A DNA stretch of 26,168 nucleotides. Origin: Nephromyces sp. MM_2019. Lineage: Eukaryota > Apicomplexa > Aconoidasida > Nephromycida. Below the pieces are notes generated by a model. That model worked only from the letters and a program-made list of their open reading frames with translations, was not told the origin of the DNA and searched no databases. Position 1 is the stretch's first letter. Each line of letters starts with the position of its first letter. The DNA is taken from the NCBI GenBank assembly GCA_015657535.1, contig JADHZB010000117.1, positions 1-26,168 on the forward strand. Direction: 5' to 3'. Position numbers and translations under genes: made by a program. This document shows positions 10,615 to 21,559 of this stretch, one piece after another.

Positions 10615-11326
10615 TGACAGTTCAAAAACCTATCCTTAGCCTGCTTAAGCCTATGGATATTTATGAGTTCACTGGCGGATATACATGGATACACGCCAGT
10701 GCACACTGCGTAGCTTGCATACACATGCTAACATACAGAGGCTAATACACCACAAACACAGGCTAAGACACACACATACACACACACATATACACACAAT
10801 CACACTAGAGTAGATACAAGGGCAAAATCAATAGCACACCCAAGAGAAGCTGCTAATTTGTTGGGAAGACTCTAAAGAGGAGGAAGCTGCAGGACTGCAG
10901 ATTTAGTGGGTATAGACTATATATAGGACGAGCTAGAGGCCCGAAGAAGGTGTGTGTATCTGCAGGTAATCCAGGGAAAACTCGGTCTTAACACACGCAC
11001 AATCGAGGGTAGATAGGGTATAGCACACACAGGTTTTCCAGGATGTAACACACATAGGTTATCCGGGTGGTGTAGCATACACAAAGGAGATTACTGAGCA
11101 TATAATACGCAAAGGCTATCCATAGGGTAGGACACACACAACCTAGGCAAACGCGGTACGAGTGAGCTGCTGATTTTCAGGAAGTGTAGAAAATGTTTAA
11201 AATTCTTTTAAATGGTATACAAAAGGGCTACCTAAAGGAAATCGCAGTGCATGTGTATCCATTTGTGTGCTCGTGTGTTTGCCATAGTGTATAGATGATC
11301 GCTTTAACTATAGGGAAATCATCATA
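10615..11326. other. Gap between PP2C stop and the next gene start
   Basis: About 0.7 kb, CA-rich near 10740-10800. One Ser-rich open segment on the minus strand (about 10850-10890, LESSQQISSFSW) may be a 5' exon of the gene starting at 10614, but no splice join could be proven. Nothing else supportable. Confidence 0.4.
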
Positions 11327-14300
11327 CTACTCCGAGCTTTTTGCAAAGCAGATGATCAGGACGCTCACATTATCCTGGGAACATTGGAGTAGGCGCAGGA
11401 AGGCACTGTATACACACTGCTTAGTAGTCTCACAAGATGGTAGCCACCAAACCTTATAACATCCACAACCTACGCACACACACTCAAGCACACCCAGATA
11501 CACACAAGGAGATCGATACGAACGTACCAAAACAACATCTCGTATGAAGCAATCAAGGAGGAGGCACAAAAATGAGTGACACCCACACTATGACGGACAC
11601 AACAGGGTGATGTACACACAAACTAAGATACACATAAAACAGAGTGAGACACACATGAATGCAAAGACGCGCACACAAAAGGGTATAAACGCAAACGAGC
11701 GATGAACAAGAAGTACAAACCCCAACAAGGATACAGCCAGGCAAGCACACAAACGAAAACTCACAGCACACATAATAATGGAGATACACAGCAATGTACA
11801 TAACTAATAACGCAAAAAATAACACTTATATTCTCCAAGCTAGAAAACTCTACGCACACACAAGAAGATTCGCAGTTACAGGCAAGAAAGCCACGGAATC
11901 AGCACTCGAAACACACACAACACAAGCCATGAGTACCATAAACCATTGAAAAGTATGGACTGCTGCTTTTGCAGCATTTATCTCTTGCTATAATAAGAGG
12001 GTAGCTTCATACTTCCCTTAGAGCACACATACACACGCACACATAAAGATACACACCTTAACTCGCATAAACCTACGCACATACCACCAAAATGACACCA
12101 ACAAGCACGAAACTGCATACACACACAAAAAAATAAATGCACAATAGTATACAGGTGTGCAAACACACAACAAACCGACACGCAAAAAAATTCCCAAACA
12201 CACGGGTAAACAAATACACACACACACATATACACGAACACATGCACACAAATACGCATGCACGCAAACAGACACAAAAAATAATAAAAACATAGACAAA
12301 CGCAAAAATAAATACCCACACACACACAAGCAAAGGCAAATACACACGTACGCACACGCACGCACACACACACACAACCAAAGGCAAATACACACATACA
12401 CACCAACAAAGGCAAGTACACACACACACGCAAGCAAAGGCAAATATACACACACGCGTAAGCGAATGCAAGTTCGTACACACACCTTGAGTATGTGCAA
12501 AACCAAAATAACCCCCCTCGTCCTTGCTCACGACATACCTGGCTTTTCTTATCGATAATGACGTACTCCACCTAAATGCAAGTTAAACAGGAGAACAAAT
12601 TTTTAACTGGCACACACACACCTTCATTACACGCAGACACATATATGATACGAATGCAAACCTTCAGATTAAGGTCACTAAAGACGCACAGTATGACATG
12701 AACTAAGAGAGAGCCTTACCAACTTCTTACAGATGCTTCGCACGTCTAAAGGCTCTCTAACGCCTTCAAGGGCTCTTCGCTTTACTTCCTGAAGAGCGAA
12801 CACACAAGTTGCTCAGGGGTGTGTGTGTGTACGTGCTTCATTGTGCGTGTGAGCGTTCGTTTCATGATGTGCTTGAGTCTCAGCTTCAACACATGTGTGC
12901 ATGTGTGTTTCTGCGTGTGAATGCAAGTCTCATAGCGTGTGAATCTGTGCTGAAATTTGTGAAAAAACGTATGTTTCAACTTGGGAGTGTGTGAGAAACT
13001 TCGCTGAATGTGTGTGTGGCACAATCTGATGGTATCCGGGGGACAAGCATATTCAACTTTACGCTGTTATAATCGATTGTCGTATAGGCACTGTATATTG
13101 AGGCTGTATGTGTGTTTCTGGGGTTGGATAGCTTGAAGAAGCTTTGAAGTAACTACCCTCTTCGAGTAGGAAAAGATACTACCGCGCAAAAAGTGATGTG
13201 CACTTGAGTGCACGGGTATGGGTACGTACACTGCATCACAGATAATCAATGATGGCTTCATCTCTTATACATTGATGAATGGAGGTACCTCCACACAAAA
13301 ACACAAAAACGTACACACAAACACAGGGACACACACACAGTATACCTGATTGATTAGAGAAGAAGCTTTTTGAACAACATCAAAGGCAGTCCAACAACTC
13401 CAAAAGCCGTCACAGCCCATAACAACAAAGAGAGCTTCAGTGAGATCAACTTCAAACTTTCTAAAGGTTGGATGGCTCAGTATTCCATACTTCTTCAGTC
13501 TACACACACACAAACACCGGCGCACTCAACGGCATTCTGTAAGCTAGTCCAGGGAAAAGAAAAAAAAAGCTGCTAAAGAGAGGAGCTTCGGAAGACGAAG
13601 CAAACGCCACTAAACTTACGACTAGAGGACTCCCTAGAGACACACACACAGAGATTCGCATACGCACACACCGGCATAAACATTCACTATACATAAAACA
13701 GCAGTAGCAACCCCAAAACAAAGATACTCGCTTCTATGCAATAAACAAACCATCACACATAAAAACGCAAGCATAAACAGCTACAAACACGGAACAACGC
13801 ACACTAGCATGAAGAAACAAGCATCCAAACAAAAACGTTTAACCCGAAGCACGTAACAAGCATGCCTCTCACGTAAACGATAAACACACACACAACTCTA
13901 CACCTCACATCTATCTCCCACACCACCACCCCATAGTCCACATCCTCCGCATAGTCCACGCCCTCCACTCCAAATCCCCCACTCCTTACCCCCAACTCCA
14001 CCTTCCATACTCCACACCCCCCACTCCACACCAACCCTGCACCAACCCCCCACTCCACCCCCCATACTCCACCCCACACTCCACTCACGAGATATCTCCA
14101 AAAGAGCGAGTAACTTCTAAGGATGCATTTACCCTCCCATTTTCTATGCTTCCACCAAATTTGAGGATTCTATCCTTCTCTTTGATTACCCAAGGTTTAT
14201 GAGCTTCAGTGAGGGGAACAGCTGTGAATCAGAAGCTCATTAGTATTCATATAACTCGTCGCACACACACAAACACACGTGAAAAGACACAATCCGGTGC

Positions 14301-16900
14301 GAAAACACACACACATACACAAACAGACACAAAGTAAACTCCCACAGACACACAAACCACACACACAAATAGACAAAAAAAAACACATTTATATACACAC
14401 GCACACACACACAAACTCCTCAAAGAAAAGCAGTAAATAAAACTAATTACAAATACACAATTAGCACTGGACTCTTGTAATGATTAGCAGCTTAAGGAGT
14501 GGAAGCAGGATATCCACGCAGTTATACAAAGAGACGTCACAAGCACCTTCCGAGTAAAGATACACACACACACAAGCAAGCATGTAGTTAAGCTTACGTA
14601 TGCAGATGTGTGTGCAAAAATGTCCGCATGCACACGAAGAGCTGGCATTCGTTAATAAAATAGATATACACACAAAGAGAGCTACGCATTAAGTGACTTA
14701 AACACAAAGTGAGCTACACACACAAGCACACCATGGAGTATGCCCGATCTGTCTAGCCCAAGGTAAGCTGCAGAGTCTCCAAGGCTTGCAACATATACAA
14801 CGTTGCCTGCAACCAACGAGAGGACTATCGTCGAGCCATCTGCAGGATAAATGACACACACAAGTATTTTTATCTACAGAAAATATATATACACACACAC
14901 ACACACAAAGAACAACCGCGCATATTTCTTTAAACAAACAGATATATATATGTAGAGCTAAACAAATACACACACAGAAAGACATTCACACACACAAACA
15001 CAGACTGTCGCACATATGCACACGCACACCAAGAAAGACAGTCGCATACACAAGCACACGGAGTGTCACACACATATACAGAAAAGACGGTAGCATACAA
15101 ATATAAAGACTGCCATATACACACACATACATATATGCTAGCGGAGGATAATTCTCACCCTTGCAAGAAGGTATTTCAGTGGCAATTCTCGAGTCTATCT
15201 TGCTAAACGCTCCATTAATTACCTGAAACACACAGTTTGAGGCAGAAAAATTATTAATACTTTCAACCTAAAAGAGTGCAATGAAATCGAGTGTGTGTAC
15301 ACGCAACCCTCATGCCTTTTTCAGCTAATACACACCCTTTTACTCACCTGCTTCACTGTTGAATCACTCAGCTCAGCTGCGGCTACATCGGGCTCCAGTA
15401 ATATCAGCTGAGACGCAATCTCACCAGCAAGATGATCTCGTACGAAGGAAGCAGTTTGTCGACCACCATGACCATCCATGATAGCGAATATACTGTAGAA
15501 AGAAGAGACACACACACACAGCGAGAAAGGTAGAGAGATGAAAGTAAAGGAAAGAAACAGCACACGCTTTGATGAAGGCACAGAATGAAACCAACACACA
15601 CACTGATAGAGTGAACAACCAATAAAAAAAAACAAACTCATAAAAGGTAGAAATACACACAAACACATACACTGCCAAAGAGGTAAAAACAAATACACAC
15701 ACATGCAAACTCATAAATAAGTATAAATAAACACCCACACACTCATAAATATGTGCTACTAAACACAAACGTGCACACACAAACGTTTCCTATGTAAAAG
15801 ACAATAATCTAAAACCATAGCAAATCCACCGCTCTACAGAGGTTATATCTTAGCCTTCAATAGTTTATCGTCTTCTTTTTCACCCACATATCCCTCTTTA
15901 TCTCCCTCTATGCCTTCACCGACTTATCCCTCTTAATCTTCATCTATTTCATCAAAAAAACGTAGGAACTCACGCAAAATCGAATGTTTCGGGAAGAGAA
16001 GGATTCTGTTGCTTCAGAGAAAGGCATATGAGATGCTCATCTTCCATCTGCTTCCTCACACCCTTTTCTCCATACATTCCAAAATTTATGGACATTTTAC
16101 CTAAAAAATTCACTCAAAATCAGACACACTTAACCGTAAAAGAGGCTTTTGTGTGCTCAACAACACACACACGAAGAAGAGAGAATACGTCAAATCTTCC
16201 CCCTCCAGCTTATCAGATTTAGCTGTGGGCTTTAGATATCTTTGGCGATATCATGATGCAGATGCTCTCCTTCATGTAGGCTAGAGCAGCAAATCAATTA
16301 GCTTTGCTAGCCAAAAAAATCAATTATAGACAGGGGGGGGTGGTGGATGTGGGGGTTGGGGTTTGGAGCTGAGGAGGTGGAATATGTGGAGGGTGGGAGT
16401 TTAGGGGTTTGAAGGTGCGGGATGCGCAATCTGTGGGGGGTGGGGTGTCACGGAGGGGCTAAAACCTAATGGGGTAGTAGATGAAGGAGAAGAACTATTT
16501 TGCGTGCAAAGTGAAAACTCTCAGGGAGAGATTAAGAGCATCAAACACCGAGGCTACTACATAACTAAAAACAAACCCAAAATGTGTGTACGTGTAAGTG
16601 TGTGTGCGCGGGTTTGGGTATTGGCGTGTGTGTGTGCGTGTTGATTTGTGTGTTGGTTGGCGTGTTAGTGTGTGTGTGGGTTTTTGTGTGCCAGTGTGCG
16701 TGTCTTTGCCTAACTCAACGAGCCATAAAGAATAATGAAAACATCAAAACATCGTCTACAACAAGAAGAAGAATTCAAGGAAAAATGTACCTAAATTTGT
16801 CAAAACATCTGCAAATTGGTATGAAGAGGAAGTATTTATCAACAGACATACCCATATTTCTCCCAAATTGTGACTGCGATAGAGAATTTGTCGCACTCAT
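11327..16900 (-). CDS. PP2C-family Ser/Thr protein phosphatase
   Basis: A metal-dependent (PPM/PP2C) protein phosphatase that removes phosphate from Ser/Thr residues, probably in the cytosol or nucleus since no signal peptide or membrane segment is seen. Exons: 16900-16852 (MSATNSLSQSQFGRNM), 16100-15974 (GEKGVRKQMEDEHLICL), 15492-15348 (IFAIMDGHGGRQTASFVRDH), 15222-15159, 14839-14732 (GSTIVLSLVAGNVVYVASLG, then DSAAYLG), 14221-14133 (PLTEAHKPWVIKEKDRILKF, then GGSIENGR), 13499-13346 (VDLTEALFVVMGCDGFWSCW), 12788-12720, 12571-12539 and 11374-11327 (DNVSVLIICFAKSSE, stop). Metal-binding acidic sites of the fold are present in the MED, DGHGG, GDS, CDG and DN motifs. Exon lengths and phases close everywhere except between 14133 and 13499, where the exon holding the conserved 'SRxxGD' segment was not found. 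About 295 residues are accounted for. The frame is open upstream of the start ATG, so a longer N-terminus cannot be excluded. Confidence 0.93.
12318..12465. repeat. Compound CA-rich repeat in the last PP2C intron region
   Basis: Four copies of AAGCAAAGGCAAATACACAC-type units separated by pure CA runs lie in the intron between the PP2C exons ending at 12539 and starting at 11374. Four long frames on this stretch are repeat-derived. Confidence 0.8.
13905..14090. repeat. C-rich (plus) / G-rich (minus) repeat beside a PP2C exon
   Basis: Many CCACTCCACACCCCC-type copies on the plus strand give GGGG-rich intron sequence on the coding strand, starting about 45 nt after the donor at 14132. The runs could form G-quadruplexes in the pre-mRNA; that is inference. 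Confidence 0.75.
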
Positions 16901-16974
16901 TGTGGAAGAGGAGGGATGAAGCAAAAGCTTCTCAATGAGACTGCCAGTGAAAATGGTGTGATAAGATGATTCTC

Positions 16975-18720
16975 CTATCCTTTTAGGATTTGTTTTCCAC
17001 TTAAGTTTAGCATCTGAGGAAGATAAGTAGAGGGAGCTGAAGATGAAGAAGTTGAAAAAAAAGAAGATGAAGCTGATGAAGAAAAACGGCGGAAGACGCA
17101 GAAAAATAATGTAATAAGACGAAGAAGCAGAAACTGCTGTTTTATCAAGAAGTATAGCAGCTGGCTGCTGTGATTCCGAAGGATTTCTCTCAACTCTTCG
17201 GCAACTTTTTGGAAAACTACAGATTTTTGCTAGTTTGTTAGATGTTTTTCATCTACCTCTTCTTCATCTCAGATTTAGTGGAAAAAGATGACAGAAAACA
17301 ACGAAAAAAGTAAAACATTTCATCAAAAATTTGAAGACGATCGCTCACGTGCGCACCATCAACTTAAATAAATATCTTCACTCAGTAAAGGAGAGAGAAG
17401 CACACACGCACACACCAACAGGGGGAGTCTGCGCACACACGCACACCGACGGAGGGTGAAGCACACAGATACATACACAGAAGGAGAGAGTGTACACACA
17501 CAGAAAGAGGGCACACAGATATATATAGAGGGCGCACGAACACAGGGAGAGAAACAGCACACACATAGATAGACAGGTCACAGAGAAAGACAGACGGCAC
17601 AGACACAAATGCACACGCAACAGATATCAACAAGTACTTATCAAGCAGACACACAAGCATGCAGACACGAACGCATAAACACAGGCATGCAGCCCCGCAT
17701 ATACACACTCACCCCCCCCATATACCGACACACACACTGCAGCAAAATCCCATCTGAAGCTAACCAGTAAACTATTGCGTAGAAAGAGGTCATGAAGCAT
17801 TGAATCACAAAAAAACGGAAGCGCATACATCAAAACAGCAGAGGCTTAAAGACGCCAGGAAAACTGCCTAGTTTTCGCTGCTACAATCTAGAAGATGCCT
17901 AGTGACGTTTACGCACACACGACATTAGCTGCTTCATGAGGCTTGTATTCTGCGAGTTATTTGCCCGCATATGACGAAAGCTAACTATTTTTGTGGAATA
18001 CTACTATCTTCCCAACAATACACAGAAGCTAGGTGCGTGTGCGTGCGTGCCCGCATATGCCTGCGTGTCAGTCTCCGTGTGTTTAGCAGAAGCTGCTAGC
18101 ACACGCTGTCCTGCTCACTCATTGAGCTGCATGCGCCTTGTAAAGAACTGCCTATTCATTCGCTAGGCTTCAATAGTTTTTTTTTTCATTGGAATCCGTT
18201 AAATTTCGTGGTGGGATATACAACGCAGCGAATCCCAATTGAGAGGGCGACACAGCGCACACGGGCATATCAATACACTTAGGCAGACACACTCGCATAC
18301 AACTACACACAAACATACATCATTAAACACAAGCACGCAAAGGCATAGACACAGAAGAACAAGCAGATACACGCACACACACCCGTAGGCACAATCAGAC
18401 ACACATGCATCTTAATAGCCTCCCCAATCAAACGTAGCTTATACCGAGTAAGCCAGCACAGCATCCTTCGATAGCGGTTAATCTCATCATCTTCTCCTTT
18501 TAAAAACTCGACAAGCCGCTACGCTGGCATAACGTTCTTCATTGTATAAACTCCACAAACTCAGTAGATCTCTACGATACAGAACACATAACTCCCTCTT
18601 CCGGTTATACACAGACCTTAACAGCAGGGTGCCTAAAGCACACACGCCAGGATAGTTATATCCACCTTCTTCAACATCAAGACACCGGAGTCTACGAGCA
18701 TATCGCAACAACCCCGGTCA
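16975..18720 (-). CDS. Possible cyclin-H-like protein, 5' unresolved
   Basis: Exons that join in phase: 18518-18405 (RLVEFLKGEDDEINRYRRML, then CWLTRYKLRLIGEAIKMH), 18277-18222 (CIDMPVCAVSPSQLGFAAL), 18151-18119 (QFFTRRMQLNE, donor GTGAGC), then 17984-17913 (MRANNSQNTSLMKQLMSCV; donor GTAAAC), 17844-17736 (SAVLMYALPFFCDSMLHDLF) and 17375-17349 (YLFKLMVR; donor GTGAGC). The junction between 18119 and 17984 needs a further small exon, perhaps near 18030. The 3' end is read as VAEELREILRNHSSQLLYFL with a stop at 16975, only 75 bp before the phosphatase start codon. 'SPSQLGFAAL' followed by a basic helix resembles the second cyclin box of cyclin H/Ccl1 ('PSQIALTAI'); this is the only family clue and is weak. 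Upstream coding (LDVEEGGYNYPG) continues to about 18710, where two frames overlap and the true exon border is unclear. Confidence 0.5.
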
Positions 18721-18899
18721 CACCCAGAAATACATGCGCCCAGAATGCACCGCTCGCCGCAGCCCAATGAAATATCTCCTTAATTGCTACTGCAGTGGGC
18801 GATACTCAACAAACGCGGACCGTCAGAACAGCCACCTACACAAGTTATATAATGGCGTATAAGCATCACCGCTCACACGCAGCTTCATGGAATGTGCTA

Positions 18900-21415
18900 A
18901 AACACAAAATGTAGGACAAGACTGCACAGCCAAAAACACATAAAACACAATAACACGCGCACAAACAACGGTCCGCAATGCCAAACGTCACAAATAGCAC
19001 GCCAATATCTCACCGTAGCACTCCACAAACACAACACGCAGGACACAACACGCAGGACACAACACGCAGGACACAACACATTACTGCACACCTCACAGTA
19101 CTATCCCAGTAGGGTATTGCCCATATCACACCACCCACAAAACGGTGTTATCCCGAAATCACGCCTCACACAGTGTTATTCCTAAGAAAATTAAACCACA
19201 ATTTACGCCTTCATCGCACACAACCCAACAACGCAACTAACAGCGCGCACAGCAACGGACACTAACGGAACACAAAACCATACACTTCTTGAATACGCGT
19301 CGTGACGTCCAAGGATCCCCACATTGTCTATCCAACAACCCATTTCAGCAACGTATAAATTTTTATACAGTACCCTTTATTACAATGCGTATATTAAGGG
19401 CGTATCATACTGTTAAAATTCATAACTAAAATTCATCATATATGCATACAACCAACTGCTTAAATAGCTTATGAAATTCAATGGCATAGTACTCCTGTAC
19501 GCTGCCTATAGATCAAACGATTACAGCACAAGTTACTATTTAAAATACAAAATCAGTCCTTTAAACGAATACTTTTGCACGCAAATAAAATATCTTAGTT
19601 CGTTTTAAAAGATATTCGCTGCAAATGTATATTATATATACACCTCAAAGAGACAAGCACGAAATCACAATGAATGCAATAAACACAAGCGTTGGGTGAC
19701 TGGATACCCGGAAGTTTGCAAACTCTAATGACGTTAGCCTCATGGCGAAGTACTGCCATCTACTAATTAAGGAAATCGCATAAAATACTCAAGTATACAT
19801 ATTTCGACACTCTACAATCAGGCATATGCACGCACTCAGAATATGATCACACAGCTAATTATGACCTTAGCAGTGCACAATATCATTGTGGCAGCGATAT
19901 ATTTACAAACATAAATATACTTAGTAATAGAACGATGATTAAGGCATGGAGACGTTGAAATTAAGTCTTACACACCCACCGACATTGTTAGATTGATTGA
20001 GATTTAACAGATAAACATATTAATGCATAGAACTGAGCACGAGCATACAGCGATACACGGAAAAACACAGATGAGCACGATCAGGCCTATCCTCTCGAGC
20101 AGAATCATGCACTATCACTCAGTGTTGAGGACCAGCAGCAACCCACAACTATTAGCACGTTAACTCACGACAAGCGTAGACTCACATACAAAGTTGAGCA
20201 CAATCTAATACAAGGATGAAGGCAATAATGCAGACACAAAGTTTAGCACGTTGATACACTGAGGGAGTACCTCATTCTTACATATAGGCAAGACCATCTT
20301 CAATCACAAAGACAAAAATGCTCATCAACACAAGGACGAGTAAAGTTACAATAATATAAAAATATTATCAAAATACATCACACGATAAAGAGACGTTGAA
20401 CAAGAAAGCGCTTCGCTTTCAAAACAAAGAACATGCTTCTAACGATCCATGTCTAACGAGGCTTCGCACACATGTATGCCATACGATAGTTACTGACTGG
20501 ATGCAAATCTCAGAAATAAACGAGAATTCGTCTCTTTCAATTAGGAAATAAGCTCTCAAAATTCAATCCCCTTGTTCTACAACTATATTCCTCACTCTAG
20601 CGACACAACTGCGTGTGTCCCGCAGCTGATACCATAGATCCTACGCTTCAATTGCCTCCTAAAACCAAACATTGACACCAGAAAGTATCATGAAAAATGT
20701 CGTTGCGAAAAAAAATCATCTTGAACCGAGGATAGGGCCAAGAATCCCTGCTTGGTTTAATAGGGGGGGTTCTTCTGGTGGACTATGGGTGGAGGGTGGC
20801 AAGGTAACTAAATGAGTAGCCTCTTGATGAAAACAGTATGGTTCAAAGATTGTAATGAAAAAAATGGATATCCAAGTTAAAACGCATGCATCAGGACGTT
20901 CGTTGTAAGCTTATTAGGCTATAAAGACTGCAGAGTTGCGCAGATTACGTTCGCATCTCACGGTCCACGAATATCCACGGTAGATAAAGATCTGAAGCAG
21001 CGAAGAGCAGAAGACGTTAATCTCAATAACTAGAAGAAAGTGGTAAGAGCATTAACACAAAACAAAAAAAAATTAGTTGAGAGCAAACAGTGTACGCACA
21101 TCAGATAAGAAATTGCGGGAAGTTGGCATGGCAATAATACAATACGTTTGATCATATTAATCAGCAGCACATAAAATCGATTGCTCTTTCATGCCTGATT
21201 AGGTTGAATGATGTCGCTAGTAGCTGCAAATCGTGTGAACAGAGCCGACAGGCGCTCGGTTGCCTATAATATCTAACAGGATATTTGTATGCGAATGTCG
21301 ATATCAATGAGATACAGAATTGTGCGAAGACGTTGACTGGGAAAAAAAACGTGAAGATGCGTCTTTTCACTAACCTAGTGATTAGATACATCACCGAACT
21401 GGCTGCTTATGGCTT
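18900..21415. other. Long intergenic region, no gene supported
   Basis: After a CA-type stretch to about 19300 the sequence is AT-rich and non-repetitive, with only short frames on both strands and no convincing exon. I looked for tRNA-like and snRNA-like sequences and found none I could support. A G-run occurs at 20763-20769. It probably holds the 3' flank of the lectin-like gene and the promoter side of the cyclin-like gene. Confidence 0.5.
19029..19080. repeat. 14-bp tandem repeat
   Basis: Almost four copies of ACACAACACGCAGG. It marks roughly the right-hand end of the CA-rich part of the window. It lies outside any exon I can support. Confidence 0.85.
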
Positions 21416-21559
21416 TTACTTTGAATTCAACAACCGCATCTTCGCGGATCTCCTGCTCCATATGAATATACCGCTGACGGCAGCGAACACTACCACAATC
21501 GCAATCACAATACCAGCGATCGCTCCTCCAGAGAGGCCACCATTACTCCTGTTAACATA
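21416..21559 (-). other. Transmembrane and cytoplasmic-tail exon
   Basis: This last exon of the lectin-like gene encodes a Ser/Gly linker (NGGLSGG), a helix of about 23 hydrophobic residues rich in small Gly/Ala side chains near its outer end, and 13 tail residues with four Arg/Lys and no acidic residue. A Gly/Ala-rich outer half is the kind of sequence that intramembrane rhomboid proteases cut in apicomplexan adhesins; cleavage here is inference. A longer version is possible, because a second acceptor (TTCCCCCAG) upstream keeps the frame open. Confidence 0.8.

Noticed and set aside
11978..12571. Several overlapping long minus-strand frames rich in Cys/Val
   Set aside because: Repeat-derived; only the short exon 12571-12539 is real, shown by phase and by the PP2C motif it completes.
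13520..13545. An 18-nt intron between GCCG and ACTGAAG in PP2C
   Set aside because: GT...AG ends are present but the size is far below the other introns and the TG repeat makes such pairs by chance.
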